A stretch of DNA of 64,000 nucleotides from Roseimicrobium sp. ORNL1 (GCF_011044495.1 NZ_CP049143.1:2418001-2482000), one strand, 5' to 3'. Numbered from the stretch's first letter, positions 17,531-26,260 are shown. Notes: generated by a model from the letters alone, not told the origin. Numbers and translations are program-made.

Positions 17531-17648
17531 TTCTTAACCTGATGCACATGCGCGGAGCGGGATCACGCACTCCAAGGCGCTTCGCGCAAGGTGGCTCGTC
17601 GAAGGGTCGCGTCTCGCCCCGAGAGTCGGTCAGGTCACGAGACGTTTC
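17531..17648. repeat. Family 2 remnant (TTAACCTGATGCACATGCGC to GGTCACGAGACGTTT)
   Basis: Contains CGCACTCCAAGGCGCTTCGC and CAAGGTGG followed by GGTCACGAGACGTTT. The same blocks occur at 36109-36212 and, inverted, at 63790-63910. Only one arm is present. No gene is seen in 16908-17720. Confidence 0.65.
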
Positions 17649-17720
17649 TCCAACGGTCATTTCGTCACTGCAACTGCCGCGATGCCGTTCGAGGGATGAT
17701 GGCCATAGAACAAGGTAAGC

Positions 17721-18566
17721 CTACGCGCCGAAGACCTGCTCCAGCACGCGGCGCATGACATCCTTGTCCGGTTCCACGCCGGTCCAGAAGTGGAAGTTGG
17801 TCGCGGCCTGATTCACCAGCATGCCGAGTCCATCGAGGATGCGGCAGCCGCGGGCCTCGGCCTCACCGAGGAAGAGGGTGCGTGGGGGATTGGGAATCAC
17901 ATCCGCCACCACGGCTTGGGAGGGGAATGAATCCGCCACCACCGGCACACGGGCGTGCCAGTCCGGTGCGAGACCGATGGAGGTGGCGTTCACCACCACA
18001 TCAGCGTCACCCGGCAGAGAGTATTCGTGTTCCCAATGGACGAAAGTCGCCTGGGCACGGGTCTTTTCATTCACCAGCTTCGCGAGTTCCTGCCCACGAT
18101 CCGCGGCGCGATTGACGATGGTGACCCGGGTGGCGCCGGCCAGCGCCAGTTCCACGGCAATGGCGCGCGATGCACCTCCTGCACCGAGGATGACCACGTG
18201 TGTCCCGGTGGGATTCACCACGGGGGTGAGGCTGTGCAAAAAACCCTTGCCGTCGGTGTTCTCGCCGATCCACTTGCCGTCACGCTGCACCGCGCAGTTC
18301 ACCGCGCCGATGATACGCGCGCTTTCCGCCAAGCCATCCAGGTGCTCGATGATGGCGACCTTGTGCGGCAGGGAGCAGTTGAAGCCCACGTAGCCCTGCG
18401 CCTTAGCACCGCGCACGGCGTCCGCGAGGAGAGCCGGTGGCACATCCATGTTGATGTAGCGGTAGTGCAGGCTGTGGTGCGCATACGCCGCCTCCATGAT
18501 GGCCACGGTGGGATTGTCCGCGGCAGGCTGGGAGAGGGAACCGGTGAGCGTGGGCAGGAAGTTCAT
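17721..18566 (-). CDS. aroE: Shikimate dehydrogenase (NADP+)
   Basis: 281 residues, the normal AroE length. It reduces 3-dehydroshikimate to shikimate in aromatic amino acid synthesis. Visible are the substrate-binding GSLSQPAADN near 9, the catalytic Lys in FNCSLPHK near 72, ENTDGKGF with the catalytic Asp near 107, the nucleotide-binding glycine loop VVILGAGGASRA near 126, and GLGMLVNQAATNFHFWTG at the end. The usual NPxxHSxSP at the start is altered to SLSQPAADNP. It is a single-gene unit between repeats. Confidence 0.95.
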   Translation of the reverse strand: MNFLPTLTGSLSQPAADNPTVAIMEAAYAHHSLHYRYINMDVPPALLADAVRGAKAQGYVGFNCSLPHKVAIIEHLDGLAESARIIGAVNCAVQRDGKWIGENTDGKGFLHSLTPVVNPTGTHVVILGAGGASRAIAVELALAGATRVTIVNRAADRGQELAKLVNEKTRAQATFVHWEHEYSLPGDADVVVNATSIGLAPDWHARVPVVADSFPSQAVVADVIPNPPRTLFLGEAEARGCRILDGLGMLVNQAATNFHFWTGVEPDKDVMRRVLEQVFGA

Positions 18567-18657
18567 GGAGAGGTGTCCTCACGGGTAGGCAGGCACGGCG
18601 AAAAGCAAGAGGGAGTTTTTCCGAAGTGGGTTGCGTGCGGGTGGTGTAGAGAGGAAA

Positions 18658-18920
18658 CCACTAATTAGCACTAATATTCACTAATGGATGAGGCTTGCGG
18701 GAGGTGGTGGCCAGGGGGAGCATCCCCTGAATGAAAAATGAGAAGTGAAAAATGCAAAGTGGCTGAGGGCTTCTTCAATTTGCACTTTTCATTTTTCATT
18801 TCTCACTTTGCATTGCTTTGAGCTGGCTGACACCCGGAGTATATCATTACCTATCTGTATCAATCACACCCACGGTCTCTGTAAAAATTAGTGTTCCATT
18901 AGTGCCTATTAGTGGTTAAA
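18658..18920. repeat. Nested pair of inverted repeats upstream of 18959
   Basis: The outer arms are CCACTAATTAGCACTAATAT (about 18658-18690) and ATTAGTGCCTATTAGTGG (about 18886-18917). The inner arms are AATGAAAAATGAGAAGTG (about 18731-18763) and a matching CTTTTCATTTTTCATTTCTC block (about 18781-18817). The outer family is related to the 5543-5727 element. Confidence 0.75.
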
Positions 18921-18958
18921 ACCGGCATCAACCATCCCCGACCGTTTCACCACCACCC

Positions 18959-19405
18959 ATGCTTTCCATTCCTGCCACGATTGTTCCCGGTTATCAGGTT
19001 GCTTCGGGTGCGAATGGGAATCCGCGATTTCCTGGAGGCACGCTGCGCATGCAGGTGCCGTATTTCGCGGCGCTGGGGCTGGACCTGACGGCGTATCACC
19101 TCGCCACGCTGAATCTCTCCATCGCGCCGATGCAATATGAGGTGGTGACGCCGAGGTTCACGTTTCGCAACGTGAAGTGGCACCCGATCGAACCTGCAGA
19201 GGATTTTTCATTCTGCGACTGCCGCGTCCTATTGCCTGGCCGCGAGCCGGTGGCGGGGCTGCTTTATCATCCGCATCCTGAGACGAAGCCGGAGCATTTC
19301 CAGCCGGAGGGACTGGTGGAGGTGCTGGCGCCGTTCATTGAGGGTGTTTCATACGGCATGCAGGTCATGCTGGAGGTGCCGGAGGAGCAGGTGAAGGTTG
19401 GGTGA
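18959..19405 (+). CDS. Hypothetical protein with weak CTP-dependent riboflavin kinase-like features
   Basis: 148 residues from an ATG just after the repeats. The opening IVPGYQVASGANGNPRFPGG then TLRMQVPYFAALGLDLTAYH and LATLNLSIAP recalls archaeal RibK (DUF120), where PGTLN binds nucleotide. The end (LVEVLAPFIEGVSYGMQVML) also resembles the RibK C-terminus. The similarity is by eye and could be misleading. No signal peptide or membrane segment is seen. The next gene starts close by at 19435. I do not assign a function. Confidence 0.65.
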   Translation: MLSIPATIVPGYQVASGANGNPRFPGGTLRMQVPYFAALGLDLTAYHLATLNLSIAPMQYEVVTPRFTFRNVKWHPIEPAEDFSFCDCRVLLPGREPVAGLLYHPHPETKPEHFQPEGLVEVLAPFIEGVSYGMQVMLEVPEEQVKVG

Positions 19406-19434
19406 AATCGCGACGTATTGCACCTCACGCTTCT

Positions 19435-19734
19435 ATGAATTTTGACGACTATACCAAGCTCATCTGTTCGGATATTGCCGAGCGAGGCTACGACGTGTTC
19501 CTTCCGTGTGCCTGCGTTCCCGGCGACAAACCTGCGATGTTTGTCCTGAAGGGTGAGCTAACTTCCGGAGGCGAGGAAATTGAGGCAGGCGCCTGGGTGG
19601 CAGAGCGTTTTACTGAGCATTCGGACCTGTTCTTTGCTTTTCGCGCGGGAGGGCGAAGGATCCACATCTGCTGGTTGCAAAATGCCATGATCCGGGAGCG
19701 CGTGCATGTGCAGGTGGAGGAAGGCGAAGAGTAG
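19435..19734 (+). CDS. Small hypothetical protein
   Basis: 99 residues from the ATG at 19435 (MNFDDYTKLICSDIAERGYD). A GTG at 19402 overlaps the previous stop and is less likely. The protein is soluble and mixed alpha/beta, with FLPCACVPGDKPAMFVLKGE and a C-terminal basic/acidic stretch IRERVHVQVEEGEE. It is spaced 29 bp from the preceding hypothetical gene and probably co-transcribed. The family is not recognised. Confidence 0.55.
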   Translation: MNFDDYTKLICSDIAERGYDVFLPCACVPGDKPAMFVLKGELTSGGEEIEAGAWVAERFTEHSDLFFAFRAGGRRIHICWLQNAMIRERVHVQVEEGEE

Positions 19735-19910
19735 ACGCCGACGGAGTTGGGGCACGATAAAAGAATTTTTCACTCCGGCTGAATAAGTCTCAGAGACCTC
19801 CCGTCGAAGGCGGCAACTACAGCTTGGGAGTGTCTCGCTACCAATGCCTGTGGCCACTGTGACCGGCAGGGAACCCGGCCGTCATCACACCTGCAAAGAG
19901 GATCACTGTC

Positions 19911-20207
19911 ATGAAAAAATTCGCCATCATTGCCGCTGTCATCACCGGATTTCTCGGTCTCACCGCCGCTGCGGAGGCGGGCTACTACACGCAGCGTTGC
20001 GTGGGCTATGATCACTGCGGACGTCCCGTGTACCGCACCGTGTATGTAGAGACCTGCGCCCCGAGGTACTACGGCGGAGGCGGCGTCTCCTTCTACTACA
20101 ACAGCGGTCCCCGCTACTACGGTGGCGGTGGCGGCTACTGCGCTCCGCGCTACTACAACAACTGTGGCCCGTCCTATGGACACGGCTACCGTTCCCGCTG
20201 CCGTTAA
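19911..20207 (+). CDS. Exported Gly/Tyr-rich small protein
   Basis: 98 residues. The signal peptide MKKFAIIAAVITGFLGLTAA ends near AEA. The mature ~75 residues are dominated by Tyr, Gly, Arg and Cys, with repeated RYYGGGG-type units (three APRYY/GPRYY repeats) and about seven Cys residues (RCVGYDHCG, ETCAP, GYCAP, NNCGP, SRCR). A GAGG lies nine bases before the ATG. It is probably a cell-envelope or surface protein stabilised by disulfides. Repeats of this kind occur in many unrelated exported proteins, so no function is given. Confidence 0.75.
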   Translation: MKKFAIIAAVITGFLGLTAAAEAGYYTQRCVGYDHCGRPVYRTVYVETCAPRYYGGGGVSFYYNSGPRYYGGGGGYCAPRYYNNCGPSYGHGYRSRCR

Positions 20208-20348
20208 TCCGTGAGCTGATGACGGTGGATCAAAAGACATGGTGCATCCGGAGATGATGTACCATGATGGGGTTGGTGGTGTGGCGGAGTGAGAATGTGC
20301 CGAGACTTCGTTCGGCTGGCAGATGCTTTTCGAGGTGAACGATGATGC

Positions 20349-20498
20349 GGTAGGGATGTGCTCCCGCGCGTCCGACTCTTTCGTAGGCGGCGGCGGTGGG
20401 GAACTGCGGCACCAAAAGGCCTCGCCACGTGGCACCCCTCTCCACCTCCGCCCGCGATCTACGGACGCGCAGGAGCGCATCCCTACCGTCCTTTTTTT
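20349..20498. repeat. Paired hairpin element, family 3 (GGTAGGGATGCGCTCC)
   Basis: GGTAGGGATGTGCTCCCGCG (20349-) and GGAGCGCATCCCTACC (20472-20487) are inverted arms around ~90 bp of GC-rich sequence, followed by a T tract at 20492-20498. A second copy is at 39058-39221. The position between convergent genes and the T tract suggest it can terminate transcription. Confidence 0.75.
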
Positions 20499-20575
20499 GT
20501 GGAGGGACGCTAACATTCAGAGCCAGTGGTGGCTCAGGGGCTCAGAAGCGCAAAGCGATAGAGCAGAGGAACGCT

Positions 20576-21160
20576 CTACGCCGTGATCCGGAAGCCCACC
20601 ATGGCGTGGGCGAGGCCCAGGAGGGTGAGGGAGACAGGCAGGGGGGCAAGACAAAGCAGGAGTCCGATGAGAGCGGGCATGCGGGGGGTATCGCGCACGA
20701 GGGCGGGAACGCCGGCGCCCAGGGCGAAGAGCAGGCCCACCAGGGTGAGTCCGATCACGAGTACGCCCCAACCCACAAGGCCCATGGACGAGCCCGGGTT
20801 CACAAGGAAGACGGGCAGGGTGAAGAAGATGCTCGCGCATGTCACCACCGCGCCAAGGATCTGGGCGGCGCGGGTGAGGCGATTGCGGCTCCAGGGAATG
20901 CGCCCCCGCAGGGCGAGACCGAGGCCGCTGACCATCAAGAACACGCCGATGGGCCACATGACGTGGTGATCGTACAACTCACGGTAGAAGAAGATGCCGG
21001 CGCGGCGCACGGCATCGTCCGGCCGGAGGTGTCCGCTCGCGTCATAGATCAGCGGCTGCAGCCAGGGTTCCCATACGGAGGTGGCGAGAGGCGCGGCGAA
21101 AACCAACAATCCGAGAAGCACCAGAAGCAGACCAAGGAAGGGAGGTTGGCGAAGGCGCAT
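20576..21160 (-). CDS. Integral membrane hypothetical protein
   Basis: 194 residues from the ATG at 21160 (a TTG at 21196 would add 12). Five hydrophobic segments: PPFLGLLLVLLGLLVFAAPL, VMWPIGVFLMVSGLGLALRG, QILGAVVTCASIFFTLPVFL, LVGWGVLVIGLTLVGLLFAL and MPALIGLLLCLAPLPVSLTL. A periplasmic loop lies between the first two (EPWLQPLIYDASGHLRPDDA). The family is not recognised. It is flanked by repeats and by the TIR-like gene on the same strand 188 bp upstream. Confidence 0.65.
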   Translation of the reverse strand: MRLRQPPFLGLLLVLLGLLVFAAPLATSVWEPWLQPLIYDASGHLRPDDAVRRAGIFFYRELYDHHVMWPIGVFLMVSGLGLALRGRIPWSRNRLTRAAQILGAVVTCASIFFTLPVFLVNPGSSMGLVGWGVLVIGLTLVGLLFALGAGVPALVRDTPRMPALIGLLLCLAPLPVSLTLLGLAHAMVGFRITA

Positions 21161-21383
21161 GCGGCGGGAGGGCTTTTGGTACGGACCGGGAATCAATCAG
21201 GAGCTACGCAGGGAATACGAGTCGTCTGCCATCCCCGGCTGTCGTGAGACATCGTGCATGCGTGCATGCATGGGGCGTGAGAGCCGGGACTGCGCGGCGT
21301 ATCAAGCTAAGCTGGCCGATGTTTCCGTCTTCGCAAGGCAAGGGATGCTCTGGCGCCTCCGCACTGCGCCCGCTGCCGTCTGT

Positions 21384-23480
21384 CTACTTTTCCTTGGGCG
21401 AGTTGAAGATGGAGCAAACGCGATCCCATGCGCCGCCGATCTTGCTGAAGACGCCTCTGCCTTTGGGGGCGGGAGACCACTCCGAGGGTGTGGTGGGCAT
21501 GACCACCTGGGCCACCGACGGCTGAAACGCGGGCTTGTCCTCGGCGGGTTCCTCAGGTTCTGGCGCGGCAGTGGCACCCTTTCTGGCGCCGGGGCGCAAG
21601 GGCCCGGATTTTGCACCCATGGGCACAGTCTTGCGCTGGCCGGGGCCGCTTGGGCCCTTAGCCGGGGCGGCGGCTTCCTCCTTGGGCGTCTCTTTTTCTT
21701 TTTCCTTTTCCTTATCGGCTTCCGGAGCTGCGGGCCGCGGGTCGAGCAGGTTGAGTGGCGTGTGTGCCGAGAGGATGAGAGGCCCGCTCAGAGCACCATT
21801 GTCCGGTACCACCACCGGGGTGATGATCGGCGAGGCTATAGGCGCTGCTGAAGGAGCAGGAATGGCTGCCAGATGCGAAGCGGTGGGGGGTGGCAGGGCG
21901 TGCTCTGCCGAGGGAACGGCAAAGGAGCTCAGGCTCGCGGGGCCAGCGGAAGCAGGAACGGCGGGAACGCTTGCCACCGGAGTGGGTGCGGGTGCCGGGA
22001 TCGATGCAGGAATCGCGCTCGCAGGAGCGCTCTGCGGAGGCACATACGCGGGAGGCACAGCGGCTGCTGGCACCTGTACAGGTGCCGGAGCTGGAGTCGC
22101 GGGCAGGGGAGCGGCCGCAGTGGCGGAAGCCGGAGAATAGGCAGGGGCTCCTGCTGGCGGCACACTCACGGGTGCGGGTGTCACCGGAGCGCTGGTGGAT
22201 GCGGGAGGCAGGGGGGTATTGGCACCCAGCAGACTCGCGGCCACAGCAGAGATGCTGGTGGACGGGGTGATGGGAGTGCCCGGCGCAGGAGCTGCAAAGG
22301 ACTGGGCAGGCACTGGCGCCGCAGTCGTAGCAGGGGGCGCGGTGTACGCCGGAGCCGCAGGGGCCGGGGCATAGGAGGGCGCAGCGGGAGCCGGAATCGC
22401 TGCCGGAGCAGGAGTGACGGGAGCGCTTACCGGCAGGGGTGCGGGCGCGGGTGCCGCGACGGGAGCCGCGGGCACCGGGGCGGGAGCTGCTGGTGCGGGA
22501 GCATACGCATACGCGGCCGGAGCAGCAGCGGGTGTCGCTGCGACTGGTGGCGCCTGCGGCACAGGCGTCACCGGGGTGCTGGGCGGAGCGTAGGAAACGG
22601 GAGTGGCGGCAGCAGGTGTGGCGGCCGGGTAGGCAGGTGCCGCTGCAGGAGTGGCAGCAGCCGCGGGAGTGTACGCAGGAGCTGCCGGAGTGGCGCTGAC
22701 CTGCGGTACGACGGCTGCCGGCGCAGGCGCCGGTGTTGCCGCGATGGGGGCGCTCGGCATTTGCGTTGCAGGTGCAGCCGCGGGTGCAACGGGAGTGCGG
22801 GGAATGGCTGCTGCGGCTGCGGCAGGAGGTGCGGCGGCGAGAGGCACGCTCATGGCGGGCGCGGTCGCGACATGCATCGGTGGGATCACCGGCGCATTGA
22901 GCGGCGCGATGACGGATGCCGCAGGCATGCTCAGCGGACGCTCTGGAACGCGCGTAGGAGGCGTGGAAGTGCCTGGCGTTGCAGGTGCCGATACAGGCGT
23001 GGGGCCGGATTCCCTGCCGCTGCTCTTGCTCGGGCGGCGCATGGTCTGGGACATGAGGCCGAGACCGGCGAGGAAGGACTCCAGTTGCAGGCTGCTCTGC
23101 GACTGGTCCTGCTGCCACAGCTGAATGGACTGCTGTTCCGCGAGCACTTTTTCAAACCAGCGCGGCGTGGCTATGCTGGACTTGTCCTCCAGCAGGCACA
23201 CCAGCACCGGCTTGGAGAGTTCGATGGCCTGGAGGAATTGATTCACCACCAGTTTCGAGTCGAGCGCGCCGCGGGAGGCGAAGAAGATCACCGCCACGGC
23301 AGCGGACACTTTGCGTTCACGCGCTGCCTGGTTTTCCTCCGCAGAGAGCTTGGGATGCGGAAACGGGCCGGGATGTCCGCATTGCAGTCCGTACTCCTCC
23401 TGGAGCACGGTGGTCCATGGCCACACCTTGTCGGTGTCGTTGGCCGCATAGCACAGGTGGATGTGACGCTGGGACTTCAT
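21384..23480 (-). CDS. TIR-like domain protein with ~430-residue Pro/Ala-rich region
   Basis: 698 residues. Positions ~5-145 look like a TIR fold: HIHLCYAANDTDKVWPWTTV, AVAVIFFASRGALDSKLVVN and SKPVLVCLLEDKSSIATPRW. The expected catalytic Glu of NADase TIRs (after the SxW-type motif) is not evident, since the matching helix reads VNQFLQAIE. From about 165 to 600 the chain is almost only Pro, Ala, Val, Ser and Thr. The C-terminus is basic then mixed (GPGQRKTVPMGAKSGPLRPG, then FSKIGGAWDRVCSIFNS). It may be a signalling or scaffold protein with a rigid disordered arm. The low-complexity DNA also creates long false ORFs on the other strand. Confidence 0.8.
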   Translation of the reverse strand: MKSQRHIHLCYAANDTDKVWPWTTVLQEEYGLQCGHPGPFPHPKLSAEENQAARERKVSAAVAVIFFASRGALDSKLVVNQFLQAIELSKPVLVCLLEDKSSIATPRWFEKVLAEQQSIQLWQQDQSQSSLQLESFLAGLGLMSQTMRRPSKSSGRESGPTPVSAPATPGTSTPPTRVPERPLSMPAASVIAPLNAPVIPPMHVATAPAMSVPLAAAPPAAAAAAIPRTPVAPAAAPATQMPSAPIAATPAPAPAAVVPQVSATPAAPAYTPAAAATPAAAPAYPAATPAAATPVSYAPPSTPVTPVPQAPPVAATPAAAPAAYAYAPAPAAPAPVPAAPVAAPAPAPLPVSAPVTPAPAAIPAPAAPSYAPAPAAPAYTAPPATTAAPVPAQSFAAPAPGTPITPSTSISAVAASLLGANTPLPPASTSAPVTPAPVSVPPAGAPAYSPASATAAAPLPATPAPAPVQVPAAAVPPAYVPPQSAPASAIPASIPAPAPTPVASVPAVPASAGPASLSSFAVPSAEHALPPPTASHLAAIPAPSAAPIASPIITPVVVPDNGALSGPLILSAHTPLNLLDPRPAAPEADKEKEKEKETPKEEAAAPAKGPSGPGQRKTVPMGAKSGPLRPGARKGATAAPEPEEPAEDKPAFQPSVAQVVMPTTPSEWSPAPKGRGVFSKIGGAWDRVCSIFNSPKEK

Positions 23481-23722
23481 CGGTCAATAGGTGTGGGGAG
23501 CACCAAGGGGGAGATTTTTTGACTGCGTTCCACGGTCCTCGGCAGAACACACCATGACGTATACCCAGAAGCGGCGCGTTCTACAAGCCTGAAGGCTGCC
23601 AAGGCTCATTATGAATGAGTTCTCTATAATGATCTGAGCGGATCTTCAGCCTTGAATGTGATTAATGCGGCAAGTGAGGGGATTTATTCGCAATTGTAGG
23701 CATCGCTCCATGTCTGCCAGCA

Positions 23723-24052
23723 TCACCCATTTTCTTCCGCGACCAGCGCATCCGCGGGCACGCCACGGCCTTTCACATCGACCTTGTTCATGATGCGCTT
23801 CAGGAGCTGCCAGCGCTCGCCTTTTCCCTTCTCTGTGAGCACAAGGAGTCGTGAATCGATTTGATCCTGCACTTCCAGCGCGCACTTCGCCCACGGCAGC
23901 GTGATGGTGTGATCTCCTTGCACGAGCAGGTCATAGCGGATGAGTCCTTTGATGTAGGCATTCCAACTTGGGTATCCCAGGGCTTTGGCGCGGAGTTCTG
24001 CGGCCTCGGCGAGACAGGCGGGCAGCTTGGTGGAGCGAGTGTGTGAAGCCAT
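23723..24052 (-). CDS. Small hypothetical protein, possibly DNA-binding
   Basis: 109 residues from the ATG at 24052. An upstream start at 24121 runs into the likely promoter. The start MASHTRSTKLPACLAEAAEL followed by RAKALGYPSWNAYIKGLIRY resembles the N-terminus of ribbon-helix-helix or antitoxin-like proteins (a basic strand, then two helices). The rest (TEKGKGERWQLLKRIMNKVD) is helical. A 14-bp perfect palindrome at 24125-24138 lies in front of it. Function unknown. Confidence 0.6.
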   Translation of the reverse strand: MASHTRSTKLPACLAEAAELRAKALGYPSWNAYIKGLIRYDLLVQGDHTITLPWAKCALEVQDQIDSRLLVLTEKGKGERWQLLKRIMNKVDVKGRGVPADALVAEENG

Positions 24053-24095
24053 GGGGAAATGCGGCAGGGCGAATGGTGAAAAAGTACCTGTCCAT

Positions 24096-24138
24096 TGTGC
24101 GGAAATCCGGCCAAAAAGCAAACGTGTTCACGTGAACA
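24096..24138 (-). promoter_or_regulatory. Perfect palindrome TGTTCACGTGAACA with adjoining promoter-like sequence
   Basis: 24125-24138 is a 14-bp perfect palindrome with a central CG, the form typical of LacI-family operators. Directly downstream on the minus strand are TTGCTT and, 16-17 bp later, CACAAT, a plausible promoter for the gene starting at 24052. It could also act on the divergent gene at 24276. Confidence 0.5.
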
Positions 24139-24275
24139 TCTATTGATTTTAGGGATGTTTTTCTGAGGCGTGGCGTGGGCGAGGCGATTGCGAGCGCGAT
24201 GCATTGCGTTGCATAAAGTCATGCGCCCACGCACGTAGGAGTGCGGTCCACTTTCCTCAGCGTTTCCTCATTCTC

Positions 24276-25562
24276 ATGAACCTGCTTCACGCTTTCTCAC
24301 TGCGCCGCCGGCTCGCGGCCCTTTCCCTGATGACGATGATGACGCTGGCCTGGCAAGCCCGGGCACTGCAGGCGCTCACGGTGGAGTCGGATTTCGAAGG
24401 CGCGTCCGTGCGCGTGATGAATGTGGATGCAGGGAGCCAGACGGTGCAGTTCATGCCGGGCGGTGACCCGAAGCGGGGCTGGCCATGCTGGTGGTGCTTC
24501 CGCATCGAGGGGCTGGATCCGCGCAAGCCACTTACACTGCAATTGCGCGCTTCTGATTTGCCCATGCCGCAGGCGAATGGTCTGCCCTCGAACAAACCAC
24601 TCGCCGCCGAGTGGTCCATGCCGGAGCGCGCTTCGTTTTCTGCTGATGGCAAGTCGTGGAAGAAGACCCCGCAGGGCGCGCGAGTGGAGGGCGTGATGAC
24701 CTACACCTTCCCCGTGGAGGGCAGCAGTGTGCTGGTCGCGTGGGGGCCGCCTTTCACGCCGGCGACTTCCGCAGCGCTGGTGCGCCAGATGGCGGAATCG
24801 TCCGCGGCTGCGGAGGAGCAGGAGCTGTGCAAGTCACGCGAAGGCCGCAGCGTGCCGATGCTGCGCGTGTGCGAGGGAGATCGCGTGGAGGCCCGCCGGT
24901 TTGGCATCTGGGTGCAGGCGAGGCAGCACGCGTGGGAGAGCGGCGCGAGCTGGGTGTGCCAGGGCTTCACCGAGTGGCTCATGAGCAGTGAAGCTGGGCC
25001 CACCTGGCTGCGCCAGAATGCGGAGATCTACATCGTGCCCATCATGGACATCGACAACACGGCCACCGGCAACGGCGGCAAGGAGGCGACGCCGCAGGAT
25101 CATAATCGCGACTGGACGGAAAAACCGAATTGGAACGAAGTGGCCGCCGTGCAGAAGTACATCCGCGAGTTCGCGAAGGAGGGGCGCATGGATGTGTTCC
25201 TGGATCTGCACAATCCCGCGCCGAAGGATGTGAAGGCATTTTTCTATGCGCTGCCGGAGGAGTTGGTGAAGGAACCCATGCTGAGCAATCGCAAGCGGCT
25301 CTTCAGTCTCGCGCGCTCCGAGGTGGGCTCTGTCTTCCCCATGATGGATGTGCCGAAGTATGATGGACCGAAGTATCATCCGCTCTGGCGCCAGATGAGT
25401 GGCACGTGGGTGACCATGAATGGCAATCCGCATACGGTCGCCGTGTGCCTGGAGACACCGTGGAATATTGAGCAGAGCACCGTGGAAGGTTACAAGGCCG
25501 TGGGCGCGAAACTCGGCGTGGCGGTGCAGAGGTATCTGGAGGAGGGGGTGAAGAAGGAGTGA
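24276..25562 (+). CDS. Exported M14-family zinc carboxypeptidase
   Basis: 428 residues from the ATG at 24276, beginning with a basic stretch and hydrophobic segment ending ...TMMTLAWQARA (signal peptide). An N-terminal beta domain (SDFEGASVRVMNVDAGSQTV, WWCFRIEGLDPRKPLTLQL) precedes the peptidase. Zinc ligands are visible as H-A-W-E near 218-221, a His in VFLDLHNP, and the catalytic Glu in AVCLETPWN. DHNRDW is the M14 substrate-binding Asn-Arg motif. This two-domain form resembles M14 deacylases and cytosolic-carboxypeptidase-like enzymes with an N-terminal domain, so the true substrate may be a peptide or an N-acyl group. Confidence 0.88.
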   Translation: MNLLHAFSLRRRLAALSLMTMMTLAWQARALQALTVESDFEGASVRVMNVDAGSQTVQFMPGGDPKRGWPCWWCFRIEGLDPRKPLTLQLRASDLPMPQANGLPSNKPLAAEWSMPERASFSADGKSWKKTPQGARVEGVMTYTFPVEGSSVLVAWGPPFTPATSAALVRQMAESSAAAEEQELCKSREGRSVPMLRVCEGDRVEARRFGIWVQARQHAWESGASWVCQGFTEWLMSSEAGPTWLRQNAEIYIVPIMDIDNTATGNGGKEATPQDHNRDWTEKPNWNEVAAVQKYIREFAKEGRMDVFLDLHNPAPKDVKAFFYALPEELVKEPMLSNRKRLFSLARSEVGSVFPMMDVPKYDGPKYHPLWRQMSGTWVTMNGNPHTVAVCLETPWNIEQSTVEGYKAVGAKLGVAVQRYLEEGVKKE

Positions 25563-25636
25563 GTGGTATTCAGTAGATCAGTAAGCAGTAGGTCAGTGAG
25601 TAGTAATGAGGTGCGGTTTCTTGCTTGAGGAAATGG

Positions 25637-26260
25637 ATGGACATGAGGCGTGATGAAGGTATGACCGACTGCATGAAACCAAAAATCGAGCGGCTGCTGA
25701 AGGTGCTTACGGAGCAGGGGAGCCGTTTGGAAAGCCTGCTGCATCCGGGCCTGACGGAAGAGGAAATTCTGGCCAGTGAGATCCAGGTGGGCTTGTCATT
25801 CCCAGGGGAGTTGCATGACTATCTGTCCGTGTTTGGCAGTGGCATTCGGCGCGACCCTGCAGGAGAGCGTGACGTGGACAGCCAGTTGATTCAGGACTTC
25901 AGCGTCTTCTCCCACGAACAGTGTCTGAAGTTCCGCAAGATGTATGCAAACAACACGGTGCTTGGCGAAGACTTGTTTCCGAAGGACAAGGAGGTCACGG
26001 CTTATCCGTTTCTCTCTTCGGGCGGAGAGTACATCTCGCTGGTGTGGTCTCCACGCACCTATGCTGTGGTGTGGAAGGTGAATGACTCTGGATTTCCATC
26101 ATGGGTGTGGCCCTCGATGGAAGCCTTCATCGACTACGCGACGCAAGGCTGGGAAGCAGGCGCCTGCAAGTTCGACTTCGGACAGGATATGATTGAGTGG
26201 GATGCTCGCATCGCACAAGACTTGCTCAAGAAGTGCGGAGGTAGGCAGGTTGGGGGATGA
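25637..26260 (+). CDS. SMI1/KNR4 (SUKH)-like protein
   Basis: About 207 residues from the ATG at 25637, which has GAGG six bases before it; ATGs at 25643, 25661 and 25673 are also possible. GLTEEEILASEIQVGLSFPG then ELHDYLSVFGSG is the opening of SMI1/KNR4 domains (an acidic helix, then fP.el..yl...nG). SSGGEYISLVW and WKVNDSGFPSWVW follow as core strands. SUKH proteins often serve as immunity proteins against nuclease toxins, but no toxin gene is near. It is a stand-alone gene followed by a terminator-like inverted repeat. Confidence 0.75.
   Translation: MDMRRDEGMTDCMKPKIERLLKVLTEQGSRLESLLHPGLTEEEILASEIQVGLSFPGELHDYLSVFGSGIRRDPAGERDVDSQLIQDFSVFSHEQCLKFRKMYANNTVLGEDLFPKDKEVTAYPFLSSGGEYISLVWSPRTYAVVWKVNDSGFPSWVWPSMEAFIDYATQGWEAGACKFDFGQDMIEWDARIAQDLLKKCGGRQVGG

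Noticed and set aside
21873-23522. 549-codon Gly/Arg/Cys-rich frame on the plus strand
   Set aside because: Produced by the low-complexity Pro/Ala-coding DNA of the TIR-like gene read backwards.
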